This document shows positions 38,435-46,724 of a stretch of 64,000 bases of DNA, in pieces. The stretch's first letter is position 1. Every line of letters starts with the position of its first letter. A program made the position numbers and the translations under genes. The stretch covers positions 186,001 to 250,000 of the forward strand of contig JADJMW010000011.1 of NCBI GenBank assembly GCA_016709385.1. Direction: 5' to 3'. This DNA is from Candidatus Rubrivivax defluviihabitans (GTDB lineage: Bacteria; Pseudomonadota; Gammaproteobacteria; Burkholderiales; Burkholderiaceae_C). Under the pieces are notes generated by a model. That model did not search any database. It saw nothing but the letters and a program-made list of their open reading frames with translations, and was not told the DNA's origin.

Positions 38435-39667
38435 ATGGCCAAGGAATACAAGGACATGGTCTTCGGCCTGGACATCGGCACCGCCAAGGTCATGGTGGTG
38501 GCGGCCGAGGTCATGGACAACGGCCAGCTGCGCGTGGCCGGCCTGGGCGTGGCGCCCACGCACGGCCTGAAGCGCGGCGTGGTGGTCAACATCGACGCCA
38601 CCGTGCAGAGCATCCAGCAGGCGCTGAAGGAGGCCGAGATGATGGCCGCCTGCAAGATCGACCGTGTCTACACCGGCATCACCGGCAGCCACATCCGCGG
38701 CCAGAACAGCACCGGCATGGTCATCGTGCGCGACAACCGCGAGGTCACGCCGGTGGACGTGGCGCGCGTGGTGGAAACGGCCAAGGCCATCAATATCCCC
38801 AACGACCAGCGGCTGCTGCTGGTGGAGCCGCAGGAATTCGTCATCGACGGCCACGAGGTGAAGGAACCCATCGGCATGAGCGGCAGCCGGCTCGAGGTGA
38901 AGGTGCACATCGTCACCGGCGCGCAGAGCGCGGCCGAGAACATCCTGAAGTGCGTGCGCCGCTGCGGCCTGGAGGTGGAGCGCCTGGTGCTCAACCCCAG
39001 CGCCAGCGCCGCCGCGGTGCTGACCGACGACGAGAAGAGCCTGGGCGTGGCCGTGGTCGACATCGGCGCCGGCACCACCGACGTGCAGATCTACACCGAC
39101 GGCAGCGTGCGCCACACGGCGGTGATCCCGATCGCCGGCGACCTGATCACCAGCGACATCGCGATGGCGCTGCGCACGCCGACCAAAGACGCCGAGGAGA
39201 TCAAGGTCGAGCACGGCGTGGCCAAGCAGTTGCTGGCGGATCCTGCCGAGCAGGTCGAGGTGCCGGGCCTGGGCGACCGCGCGCCGCGCCTGCTGAGCCG
39301 CCAGGCGCTGTCCGGCGTGATCGAGCCGCGCGTGGAGGAGATCTTCTCGCTGGTGCACCAGGTCATCCGCGAGAGCGGCTTACGAAGAGCTGCTGTCCAG
39401 CGGCATCGTGCTCACCGGCGGCAGCGCCGTGATGCCGGGCATGGTGGAACTGGGCGAGGACATCTTCCTGAAACCCGTGCGCAAGGGCCTGCCGCTGTAC
39501 CACGGCGCGCTCTACGACATGGTGGCCAATCCGCGCAGCGCCACCGTGATGGGCCTGCTGGAGGAGGCGCGCCTGGCGCGGGCGCGGGGGCATCGCGCGG
39601 CGGCGCAGGCGGGTTCGGTGAAGAACCTGGTCGGCCGCGCCAAGGACTGGTTTCTCGGCAATTTTGA
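38435..39667 (+). CDS. ftsA: Cell division protein FtsA, C-terminal quarter read in the wrong frame
   Basis: FtsA is the actin-like anchor that tethers FtsZ to the membrane. Residues 1-315 are canonical (Gly-Leu-Asp-Ile-Gly-Thr-Ala-Lys; Val-Val-Asp-Ile-Gly-Ala-Gly-Thr-Thr-Asp). At 39380-39381 one extra T shifts the frame: after Arg-Glu-Ser-Gly the expected Tyr-Glu-Glu-Leu-Leu-Ser-Ser-Gly-Ile-Val-Leu-Thr-Gly-Gly is encoded in the +1 frame, as is the amphipathic C-terminus ending Trp-Phe-Leu-Gly-Asn-Phe. A missing T in the run 39662-39665 would restore the stop at 39667, giving the usual 410 residues. Uncorrected, the +1 frame continues over ftsZ to 39782. ATG 38435 is preceded by AAAGGAA. Confidence 0.9.
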   Translation: MAKEYKDMVFGLDIGTAKVMVVAAEVMDNGQLRVAGLGVAPTHGLKRGVVVNIDATVQSIQQALKEAEMMAACKIDRVYTGITGSHIRGQNSTGMVIVRDNREVTPVDVARVVETAKAINIPNDQRLLLVEPQEFVIDGHEVKEPIGMSGSRLEVKVHIVTGAQSAAENILKCVRRCGLEVERLVLNPSASAAAVLTDDEKSLGVAVVDIGAGTTDVQIYTDGSVRHTAVIPIAGDLITSDIAMALRTPTKDAEEIKVEHGVAKQLLADPAEQVEVPGLGDRAPRLLSRQALSGVIEPRVEEIFSLVHQVIRESGLRRAAVQRHRAHRRQRRDAGHGGTGRGHLPETRAQGPAAVPRRALRHGGQSAQRHRDGPAGGGAPGAGAGASRGGAGGFGEEPGRPRQGLVSRQF

Positions 39668-39766
39668 ACCCATGAAGAACTTGACTTTTCAAGCGAGGGG
39701 CTCGCCACGAAGCCCCATTTCCACGGCAACTTGTTTGGCAACTGCAACTTTTTCCAGGAGGCTCAC

Positions 39767-41023
39767 ATGCCCATCGAAATGATCGAAGAGTTCGACCAAG
39801 GCACGCAGATCAAGGTCATCGGCGTCGGCGGCGGCGGCGGCAACGCCGTCGAGCACATGATCAACCAAGGCGTGCAGGGCGTGGAGTTCATCTGCGCCAA
39901 TACCGACGCCCAGGCCCTGCACCGCAGCAGCGCCGGCACGCTGGTGCAGCTGGGCCAGACCGGCCTGGGCGCCGGCAGCAAGCCCGACAAGGGCCGCGAG
40001 TCGGCGCAGGAGGCGGTGGAGCGCATCAAGGAAAGCATCGCCGGCGCGCACATGCTGTTCATCACCGCCGGCATGGGCGGCGGCACCGGCACCGGCGCGG
40101 CGCCGGTGATCGCACGCGCGGCCAAGGAGATGGGCATCCTGACCGTGGGCGTGGTCACCAAGCCCTTCGAATTCGAGGGCCGCAAGCGCGGCAAGCAGGC
40201 CGAGGACGGCGTGGCCGAGCTCGAAGCCAACGTCGACAGCCTGATCGTCGTGCTCAACGAGAAGCTGCTCGAGGTGATGGGCGACGACGTGACGCAGGAG
40301 CAGGCCTTCGCGCACGCCAACGACGTGCTGAAGAACGCCGTGGGCGGCATCAGCGACATCATCCACATCCCGGGCCTGGTGAACGTCGACTTCGAGGACG
40401 TGAAGACGGTGATGAGCGAGCCCGGCAAGGCGATGATGGGCACCGCCACCGCCGGCGGCCCCGACCGCGCCACCAAGGCCGCCGACCTGGCGGTGGCCTG
40501 CCCGCTGCTGGAAGGCATCGACCTGAGCGGCGCGCGCGGCGTGCTGGTGCTGATCGCGGCGAGCAAGCAGACCTTCAAGCTGGCCGAGAGCCGCAACGCG
40601 ATGAACACCATCCGCCGCTACGCCGCGGACGATGCGCACGTGATCTACGGCACCGCCTACGACGAAAGCCTGGGCGACCAGCTGCGCGTGACCGTCATCG
40701 CCACCGGCCTGAGCTCGGTGCGGAGGTCCGAAAGCCGCGACCCGCGCCACCACGCCGCGCCGCTGAGCGTGGTGCAGCAGCCGGTGCATGCGCTGCGCAC
40801 CGGCACCGACAACCTGCCCATCCTGAGCCAGGTGGCGCAGCCGGCGCAAGCGGGTCCGGGCGGCAACGGCAGCGTGGCTGCGGCGCACGACTACACCGGG
40901 CTGAACACCCCCAGCGTCTGGCGCAGCGCGCGCGGCCAGGCGGCGGCCAAGGTCGACGCGCTGGCCAGCAACGGCATGGACGAGATCGAGATCCCGGCGT
41001 TCCTGCGCAAGCAGGCGGATTGA
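39767..41023 (+). CDS. ftsZ: Cell division GTPase FtsZ
   Basis: FtsZ is the tubulin homologue that assembles the Z ring. The 418 residues include the tubulin signature Gly-Gly-Gly-Thr-Gly-Thr-Gly at 104-110, the T7 loop Asn-Val-Asp-Phe-Glu-Asp and a conserved C-terminal peptide near the end (Glu-Ile-Pro-Ala-Phe-Leu-Arg-Lys-Gln). The linker before that peptide is about 90 residues. AGGAGG at 39756-39761 is a strong ribosome binding site six bases before ATG 39767. This is the last gene of the dcw cluster; no clear terminator with a T-run follows. Confidence 0.97.
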   Translation: MPIEMIEEFDQGTQIKVIGVGGGGGNAVEHMINQGVQGVEFICANTDAQALHRSSAGTLVQLGQTGLGAGSKPDKGRESAQEAVERIKESIAGAHMLFITAGMGGGTGTGAAPVIARAAKEMGILTVGVVTKPFEFEGRKRGKQAEDGVAELEANVDSLIVVLNEKLLEVMGDDVTQEQAFAHANDVLKNAVGGISDIIHIPGLVNVDFEDVKTVMSEPGKAMMGTATAGGPDRATKAADLAVACPLLEGIDLSGARGVLVLIAASKQTFKLAESRNAMNTIRRYAADDAHVIYGTAYDESLGDQLRVTVIATGLSSVRRSESRDPRHHAAPLSVVQQPVHALRTGTDNLPILSQVAQPAQAGPGGNGSVAAAHDYTGLNTPSVWRSARGQAAAKVDALASNGMDEIEIPAFLRKQAD

Positions 41024-41245
41024 AGGGGCGGCGCCGGATGCGGTTCGCATTCCGTGCGCCGCGCGCCACAACGCCGTAGTGATTGACGCAACTCAACTCC
41101 GAAGTGGCGGCGCGTCCTAGTATTATTTACATGCGACTGCATGTTCGGTAAGCATGCGGGAGTAAGAGTGCCGGTTCTGGCGCGAGCGCAGATCCGGAAG
41201 GGCGAACAGTTTGGCTTTTTCAGGTAGTACAAGAAGGGGATAGTC

Positions 41246-41623
41246 ATGAAACGGACATTGGTTGCAACAGTTGTTGCCTTGCTGTCGGTCTTCGGCGCGC
41301 AGACGGTCCTGGCCCAGGCGCCGGCAAAGACGCGGGCTCAGGTCACGGCCGAGTGTGATGCCGCCAAGAAGGCGGGCACCGTCGTGCAGGGCGAGTGCCA
41401 GTACGAAATGCCCACCAAGGCCGGGTCGACCAAGACTCGGGCTCAGGTGACGGCCGAGTGCGACGCCGCCAAGAAGGCGGGCACGGTGGTGGCGGGCGAA
41501 TGCCAGTATGAAATGCCCACCAAGGCCACTTCGACCAAGACGCGCGAGCAGGTGAAGGCCGAGTGCGAGGCCTACAAGAAGGCCAAACCCGGCCAGCCCC
41601 TCCCGGCCGAATGCCAGATGTGA
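41246..41623 (+). CDS. Small secreted protein with tandem 35-residue repeats
   Basis: A 125-residue protein with a signal peptide (about 1-23, ending Val-Leu-Ala-Gln). Two nearly identical 35-residue repeats follow (residues 28-62 and 63-97), then a diverged third, shortened copy (98-125). Each unit reads Lys-Thr-Arg-x-Gln-Val-x-Ala-Glu-Cys...Gly-Glu-Cys-Gln-Tyr, with two Cys per unit. It resembles DUF4148-type periplasmic proteins common in Burkholderiales but the function is unknown. The 222-base upstream region after ftsZ is relatively AT-rich near 41115-41135 and probably holds its own promoter. GAAGGGGA lies just ahead of the ATG. Confidence 0.8.
   Translation: MKRTLVATVVALLSVFGAQTVLAQAPAKTRAQVTAECDAAKKAGTVVQGECQYEMPTKAGSTKTRAQVTAECDAAKKAGTVVAGECQYEMPTKATSTKTREQVKAECEAYKKAKPGQPLPAECQM
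41327..41620 (+). repeat. Tandem 105-bp coding repeat (2.8 copies)
   Basis: Units start at 41327, 41432 and 41537. The first two are almost identical at base level, differing at scattered positions, while the third is diverged and shortened at its 3' end. The unit length is a multiple of three and the encoded cysteines keep their spacing, so copy number could change by slippage without breaking the reading frame. Confidence 0.8.
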
Positions 41624-41772
41624 GTTGGTACGCGGGGCGCCGAATGGCGTCTCGCGTGCATTGACGCTGGCCCGCCAAGGCAGAGCAAGGGCAGGAAGTC
41701 CGTCAGCACGTCAAAGGCACGGGCGGTCTTTCCTGTCGAGCCCGCATAGCGTGGGCCGGTGGGGAGAGGAAG

Positions 41773-42423
41773 ATGAAGATTCTTCGTGTCCTCGCCTTGG
41801 CGTTGGTGCTGGGGTTGGCTGGGTTCGTTTCCGGCTGTGCCAGTACCGATCCGGTGCCTGGCCGCGACTATGCGCAGCTCGATTCCGCGCAGCCGGTACC
41901 GGGCGGCGCTCAGATCGTCGTCGTCGAATTCTTCTGGTACGGCTGCCCGCACTGCAGCGACATGCACCCGCGCCTGAAGGCCTGGGCGCAGCGCCAGCCG
42001 GCCGACGTGACGCTGCTCTACCAGCCCGTGGTCGCGCGTGACCGCTGGGAGGGTGGTGCGCGCATGCATTTCACGCTGCTGGCTCTAGGTGAGCAGCAGC
42101 GGTTGGCCGATGCGCTCTTCGAGGCCACCCAGCTGGATGGGCTGGACCTCAACGACGAGGCCGCGATGCTGGGCTGGGCCGAGAGGCAAGGCCTGGACCG
42201 GCAGCGCTTTTCAGCGGCTTACCACTCGCCGCAGGTGCAGCGCCAGGTGGCCGAGGCGCGCAGCGTGGCGGAGCGCTACCAGCTGCGCGGCGTGCCCGCC
42301 TTGGTGGTGGACGGCCGCTACCTGACGTCCAACGCGTACACGGGGTCGGCCGACGATACGCTGGCCATGGTGGACCGGCTGGTGCAGAAGGTGCGCAAAG
42401 AGCGCGGCCTGCCAGGGCGCTGA
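41773..42423 (+). CDS. Thiol:disulfide interchange protein, DsbA-like lipoprotein
   Basis: A 216-residue thioredoxin-fold oxidoreductase of the DsbA type that would introduce disulfides into exported proteins. The active site is Cys-Pro-His-Cys (about residues 58-61) in Phe-Phe-Trp-Tyr-Gly-Cys-Pro-His-Cys, and the cis-Pro loop is Gly-Val-Pro-Ala. The N-terminal signal ends in Val-Ser-Gly-Cys-Ala, a lipobox, so the protein is probably lipid-anchored at the Cys near residue 22. Position after the dcw cluster and before lpxC is usual for dsbA genes in relatives. Confidence 0.88.
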   Translation: MKILRVLALALVLGLAGFVSGCASTDPVPGRDYAQLDSAQPVPGGAQIVVVEFFWYGCPHCSDMHPRLKAWAQRQPADVTLLYQPVVARDRWEGGARMHFTLLALGEQQRLADALFEATQLDGLDLNDEAAMLGWAERQGLDRQRFSAAYHSPQVQRQVAEARSVAERYQLRGVPALVVDGRYLTSNAYTGSADDTLAMVDRLVQKVRKERGLPGR

Positions 42424-42496
42424 GGTCGCGGGGCGCTGCGCTTGCGGCACGAGCTGTGGCCTGCGGTGCCGGGCACATTGCCCGACAATTGCGTTC

Positions 42497-43432
42497 ATGA
42501 TTCAGCAGCGCACCCTCAAGTCGCTCACCCGCGCCGTCGGCGTGGGCGTGCATAGCGGCCACAAGGTCGAGCTCACGCTGCGCCCGGCGCCGCCCGACAC
42601 CGGCATCGTCTTCCGCCGCACCGACCTGCCGGTGCCGGTGGAGATTCCGGTCAATGCCGCGGCCGTGAGCGACACCCGCATGGCCAGCACCATCAGCCCC
42701 GGCGGCGACCCCGGCGCGCCCAAGGTGCAGACCATCGAACACCTGATGTCGGCCTGTGCCGGCCTGGGGCTGGACAACCTCTTCGTCGACATCACCGCCG
42801 AGGAAGTGCCCATCCTCGACGGCAGCGCGGCCAGCTTCGTCTTCCTGCTGCAAAGCGCCGGCATCGAGCTGCAAGACGCGCCCAAGCGTTTCCTGCGCGT
42901 GAAGAAGACCGTGGAGGTGCGCGAAGGCCAGGGGGCCACGCTGAAGTGGGCGCGGCTGGAGCCCTACCACGGCTACAAGCTGGCTTTCGAGATCGAATTC
43001 GACCACCCGGCGGTGGACGCCACCGGCCAGCGCGTGGAATTCGACTTCGGTTCCGGCCAGTACAAGCGCGACATTGCCCGCGCGCGCACCTTCGGCTTCA
43101 CCAAGGACGTGGAGATGATGCGCACGCGCGGCCTGGGGCTGGGCGGCAACATGGACAACGTGATCGTGGTCGACGACTACCGCGTGCTGAATGCCGAGGG
43201 CCTGCGCTACGACGACGAATTCGTCAAGCACAAGATCCTGGACGCCATCGGCGACCTGCATATCGCCGGCAAGCCGCTGCTGGCCAGCTACACCGCGTTC
43301 AAGAGCGGGCATGCGCTGAACAACAAGCTGCTGCGCAAGCTGCTGGCCGACGACTCGGCTTTCGAGATCGTCACCTTCGAGCGCGAAGCCGACGCACCGC
43401 GCGGCTTCGCCGAACTGGCACCGGCCTGGTAG
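42497..43432 (+). CDS. lpxC: UDP-3-O-acyl-GlcNAc deacetylase LpxC
   Basis: LpxC is the zinc-dependent deacetylase that commits to lipid A synthesis in the cytoplasm. The 311 residues include Gly-Val-Gly-Val-His-Ser-Gly near the start, the zinc ligand in Thr-Ile-Glu-His-Leu-Met-Ser-Ala (about 76), and His-Lys-Ile-Leu-Asp-Ala-Ile-Gly-Asp-Leu with the remaining two ligands and active-site residues. The frame and length are normal. The next small membrane gene starts seven bases after it. Confidence 0.97.
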   Translation: MIQQRTLKSLTRAVGVGVHSGHKVELTLRPAPPDTGIVFRRTDLPVPVEIPVNAAAVSDTRMASTISPGGDPGAPKVQTIEHLMSACAGLGLDNLFVDITAEEVPILDGSAASFVFLLQSAGIELQDAPKRFLRVKKTVEVREGQGATLKWARLEPYHGYKLAFEIEFDHPAVDATGQRVEFDFGSGQYKRDIARARTFGFTKDVEMMRTRGLGLGGNMDNVIVVDDYRVLNAEGLRYDDEFVKHKILDAIGDLHIAGKPLLASYTAFKSGHALNNKLLRKLLADDSAFEIVTFEREADAPRGFAELAPAW

Positions 43433-43439
43433 ACCCGCC

Positions 43440-43625
43440 ATGCTGCTGTTTCGCCTGGTCTTCGGCCTGCTGCTGGTGGCCGGCGTGCTGTGCTTCGCCA
43501 TGTACATCGGCACCAACCAGCTGGTGTGGCGTCGGCGCGGGCTGCTCATCGTGAAGTGGACGGTGCTCGCGGCGCTGGGCTTCTTCGCCGTGCTCATCCT
43601 CGAACGGCTGGCCTTGATGCTGTAG
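43440..43625 (+). CDS. Small two-helix membrane protein downstream of lpxC
   Basis: A 61-residue protein with helices at about 3-22 and 37-58 separated by Gln-Leu-Val-Trp-Arg-Arg-Arg-Gly. The family is not recognised by name. It starts seven bases after lpxC and is probably cotranscribed. The strongly hydrophobic, codon-typical sequence supports a real gene despite the small size. Confidence 0.65.
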   Translation: MLLFRLVFGLLLVAGVLCFAMYIGTNQLVWRRRGLLIVKWTVLAALGFFAVLILERLALML

Positions 43626-43668
43626 CGCCTGCGGCACTTGCCCGATCCGGTTCTCCGGAGTCCCTCGC

Positions 43669-43743
43669 ATGAGGACCCGCGCCGCCGTGGCCTGGCAGGC
43701 CCATGCACCGCTGACCATCGAGACCGTCGACCTGCACGGCCGG
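43669..43743 (+). pseudogene. Remnant 5' end of glutathione-dependent formaldehyde dehydrogenase (class III ADH)
   Basis: The 25 codons from ATG 43669 encode Met-Arg-Thr-Arg-Ala-Ala-Val-Ala-Trp-Gln-Ala then Ala-Pro-Leu-Thr-Ile-Glu-Thr-Val-Asp-Leu, the near-invariant N-terminus of FrmA/AdhC-type enzymes (usual length about 370). Similarity fades at about 43745, and the sequence passes into the 3' end of the convergent protease gene at 43759. No zinc-binding motif follows. The gene has thus lost everything after its first 25 codons, by deletion or rearrangement. Confidence 0.6.
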
Positions 43744-43758
43744 AAGTCCGGCCAGGGT

Positions 43759-44946
43759 CTAGCGATCGCCCTGGCTCCGCAGCGGTGGGCGCTCGGCCAC
43801 CACCACCGGCAGTTCCAGCGTCTGCGCGCCGCGCTGCACCGCCAACGTCGAAGCGCTCTGCGGTGGCAGCGCCGCCACCGCGGCCAGCAATTCGCCCGAG
43901 TCGGCCACGGCGGTGTCGCCCACGCGCACGACCACGTCGCCCGGCCGCACGCCGCCGCGCGCCGCCGGGCCGCCCTGCTGCACGCCGGCGATCAGCACGC
44001 CGGTGCTCACCGGCAGCTTGAGCGCCTCGACGAGTTCGGCCGACAGGTCGCGCGTTTCCACGCCGATCCAGCCGCGGCGCACGCTGCCGCCGCGCACCAG
44101 TATCTCCATGACCTGGCGTGCCGTGTCCACCGGCACCGCGAAGCCGATGCCCATGCTGCCGCCGGTGCGCGAATAGATCGCCGTATTGATGCCCACCAGC
44201 TGGCCGTCCGCATTCACCAGCGCGCCGCCGGAATTGCCGGGGTTGATGGCGGCGTCGGTCTGGATGAAATTCTGGAACGGCGACGAGCCGTCCTGCTTGC
44301 GCCCGAGTGCGCTCACGATGCCGGCGGTCACCGTCTGGCCCACGTTGAAGGGGTTGCCGATGGCCAGCACCGCGTCGCCCACCTGCAGCGCACGCACGTC
44401 GCCCAGCGCGAGCACGGGCAGGGCGTCGAGCTCGATCTTGAGCACGGCGATATCGGTCTCGGGGTCGCTGCCGACCCACCGTGCCTGCACCTGGCGGCCG
44501 TCGGTGAGCTGGACCTCGATTTCCGTGGCCTGGTCGACCACGTGATGGTTGGTCAGCAGGTAGCCCTCGGGTGCCACGATGACACCCGAGCCCAGCCCGA
44601 CGCGCCGCTGCGTGGCCCCGCCGTCGCCGAAGAAGAAGCGCAAGCGCGGGTCGTCGGCCTGCGGGTGGCGCTGCGCCGTGCGCGTGGCTGTCACGCTCAC
44701 GACGGCCGGCGCGGCCACGCGGGCCGCCGAGGCGTAGCCGCCGTCGGCGCCCTTGGCCGCACCGCTGGCCGCACCGCTGACCGAAGCCGTGGGGGGCGCC
44801 GCCTGCACCAGCGTGGCCGGCGGCAGGGGGCTGGTGACAAGACGGTCGCGCTGCAGCCATTCGGGCTTCAGCGTCAGCACCACGAACAGCAGCGCCACGG
44901 CCACCGTGACGGCCTGCGAAAAGACGAGCCAGGTTCTACGCCACAT
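43759..44946 (-). CDS. DegS/HtrA-like periplasmic serine protease with one PDZ domain
   Basis: A 395-residue trypsin-like protease anchored by an N-terminal helix (about 7-25). The catalytic triad is His in Thr-Asn-His-His-Val-Val-Asp, Asp in Glu-Thr-Asp-Ile-Ala-Val, and Ser in Gly-Asn-Ser-Gly-Gly-Ala. A single PDZ domain covers about 290-380. One PDZ plus a membrane anchor is the DegS layout; DegP has two PDZ domains and a cleaved signal. It would act in periplasmic quality control or sigma-E-type signalling. ATG 44946 (Met-Trp-Arg-Arg) lies 25 bases from the divergent nif3 ATG. Confidence 0.92.
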   Translation of the reverse strand: MWRRTWLVFSQAVTVAVALLFVVLTLKPEWLQRDRLVTSPLPPATLVQAAPPTASVSGAASGAAKGADGGYASAARVAAPAVVSVTATRTAQRHPQADDPRLRFFFGDGGATQRRVGLGSGVIVAPEGYLLTNHHVVDQATEIEVQLTDGRQVQARWVGSDPETDIAVLKIELDALPVLALGDVRALQVGDAVLAIGNPFNVGQTVTAGIVSALGRKQDGSSPFQNFIQTDAAINPGNSGGALVNADGQLVGINTAIYSRTGGSMGIGFAVPVDTARQVMEILVRGGSVRRGWIGVETRDLSAELVEALKLPVSTGVLIAGVQQGGPAARGGVRPGDVVVRVGDTAVADSGELLAAVAALPPQSASTLAVQRGAQTLELPVVVAERPPLRSQGDR

Positions 44947-44971
44947 CGCCGGGGCCGGGCAGAATGCGCCC

Positions 44972-45725
44972 ATGGCCGAAAGAGTTGAAGTCGAAGCCTT
45001 CCTGCAGCAGTTGCTGCAGCCCGAAGGCTTCAAGGATTATGGGCCGAACGGCCTGCAGGTCGAGGGCCGGCGCGAGGTGAGGCACGTGGCTTCGGGCGTC
45101 ACCGCGAGCCTGGCTTTCATCGACGCGGCCATCGCTGCCGGCGCCGATACGCTGCTGGTGCACCACGGCCTGTTCTGGCGTGGCCAGGACGGGCGCCTGA
45201 CCGGCTGGCTGAAGGCGCGCGTGGCGCGGCTGCTGGCGCACGAGCTGAACCTGTTCGCCTACCACCTGCCGCTGGACGCGCAGGCGGAATTCGGCAACAA
45301 CGCGCAGCTGGGCCGGCGGCTGGGGCTGGTGGCCGACGCGCGTTTCGGCGACCAGGCGCTGGGCTTCATCGGCCCGGCGGGGGACGAGGTGTCGACGCTG
45401 CGGGCGCTGGCCCAGGCCGTGGACAGGCAGCTCGGGCGGGCCGCGGTCGTGGTGCCCGGCGACGACCGGCCGCTGCGCCGCGTGGCCTGGTGCAGCGGCG
45501 GTGCGCAGGGGTATTTCGAGGCGGCCATCGCCGCCGGCGCCGATGCCTTCCTCACGGGCGAGATCTCCGAGCCGCAGGCGCACCTGGCGCGCGAGACCGG
45601 CGTCGCCTTCCTGGCCTGCGGCCACCATGCGACCGAGCGTTTTGGCGCACCCGCGGTGGCCTCAGCACTGGCGGAGCGCTTCGGCCTGGAGCACCGCTTC
45701 ATCGACATCGGCAATCCCGGCATGA
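44972..45725 (+). CDS. NIF3-family protein, stop codon displaced by one base
   Basis: A NIF3/YbgI-type putative metal-dependent hydrolase, sometimes annotated as GTP cyclohydrolase I type 2-like; function not established. Motifs include Lys-Asp-Tyr-Gly-Pro-Asn-Gly-Leu-Gln, His-His-Gly-Leu-Phe-Trp and Gly-His-His-Ala-Thr-Glu-Arg. The frame runs without a stop into pdxA. In relatives the protein ends Asn-Pro-Ala; here AATCCCGGCATGA would read exactly that with one G removed at 45719-45720, ending at 45725 with an ATGA overlap to pdxA and giving 250 residues. A genuine fusion is possible but less likely. Confidence 0.85.
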
Positions 45726-46724
45726 AACCATTCCTGGTGACCATGGGCGACGCCGTCGGCATCGGCCCCGAGATCATCGTGCGCGCCTTCGAACGCGGCG
45801 CGCTGGCGCAGGCCATCGTCGTCGGCGACCCCGCGGTGCTGCGCCGCGCCGGCGCGCCCATGACGGCGGTCGTCGAACACCCCGCCGACCTGCCCACCGT
45901 GCCCCCCGGCTGCCTGCCGGTGCTGGCGCCGCCCGGCCTGCCTGACGGGTTGGCGGCATTGCCCTGGGGTCGCGTCGACGCCCGCTGCGGCGCGGCAGCG
46001 GCGCGCTGCATCGAACATGCCGTGAAGCGGGTGCTGGACGGCGAAGCCGCGGCCATCGTCACCGCGCCCATCAACAAGGAGGCGCTGGCCGCCGCCGGTG
46101 TGCCCTATCCGGGCCACACCGAAATGCTGCAGGCCCTGGCCACCGAGCCCGGCGCCGCACCGCCCGCCGGTGCGCATGATGCTGGCCAGCGACGAGTTGC
46201 GCGTGGTGCTGGTGACCATCCACCAGTCGCTGCGCAAGGCCATAGACGCGGTGAGCTTCGACGCCGTGCTGAGCACGCTGCGCATCGCGCACCGCGCGGC
46301 GGCGGCCTGGAACCTGGCGCGGCCGCGCATCGGGGTCGCCGGGCTCAACCCGCATGCCGGCGAGGGCGGCCTGTTCGGCGACGAGGAACTGCGTTTCATC
46401 GGCCCGGCGGTGCAGGCCGCTGTGGCCGAAGGCATCGACGCCCGCGGCCCCTTCGCGCCCGACACCGTGTTCATGCGCGCGCGCCACGCGCCGGGCCACC
46501 CGGGCGAGTTCGACCTGGTGGTGGCCATGACGCACGACCACGGCCTGATCCCGGTGAAATACCTGGGCCTGGAACAGGGCGTGAATGTCACGCTCGGCCT
46601 GCCTTTCGTGCGCACCAGCCCCGACCACGGCACGGCCTTCGACATCGCCGGCCGCGGCACGGCCGACCCGGCCAGCCTGATCGCCTCGCTGGCCGTGGCG
46701 CGGCGTTTGCTTCTCGGGCTTTAG
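45722..46724 (+). CDS. pdxA: 4-hydroxythreonine-4-phosphate dehydrogenase PdxA, reading frame interrupted
   Basis: PdxA oxidises 4-phosphohydroxy-L-threonine in pyridoxal phosphate synthesis. The N-terminal half (Met-Gly-Asp-Ala-Val-Gly-Ile-Gly-Pro-Glu-Ile; Thr-Ala-Pro-Ile-Asn-Lys-Glu; Pro-Gly-His-Thr-Glu-Met-Leu) starts at ATG 45722. The second half, from Val-Arg-Met-Met-Leu-Ala-Ser through Leu-Asn-Pro-His-Ala-Gly-Glu-Gly-Gly to the end, is in the +1 frame. The shift lies in the C-rich run 46156-46169, where one base too many is present. Without it the product has 333 residues, the family norm. The stop overlaps the end of the convergent DUF1631 gene by four bases. Confidence 0.88.

Noticed and set aside
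41083..41126. Possible promoter TTGACG/TATTAT upstream of the repeat protein
   Set aside because: The two hexamers are 32 bases apart, too far for one sigma-70 promoter.
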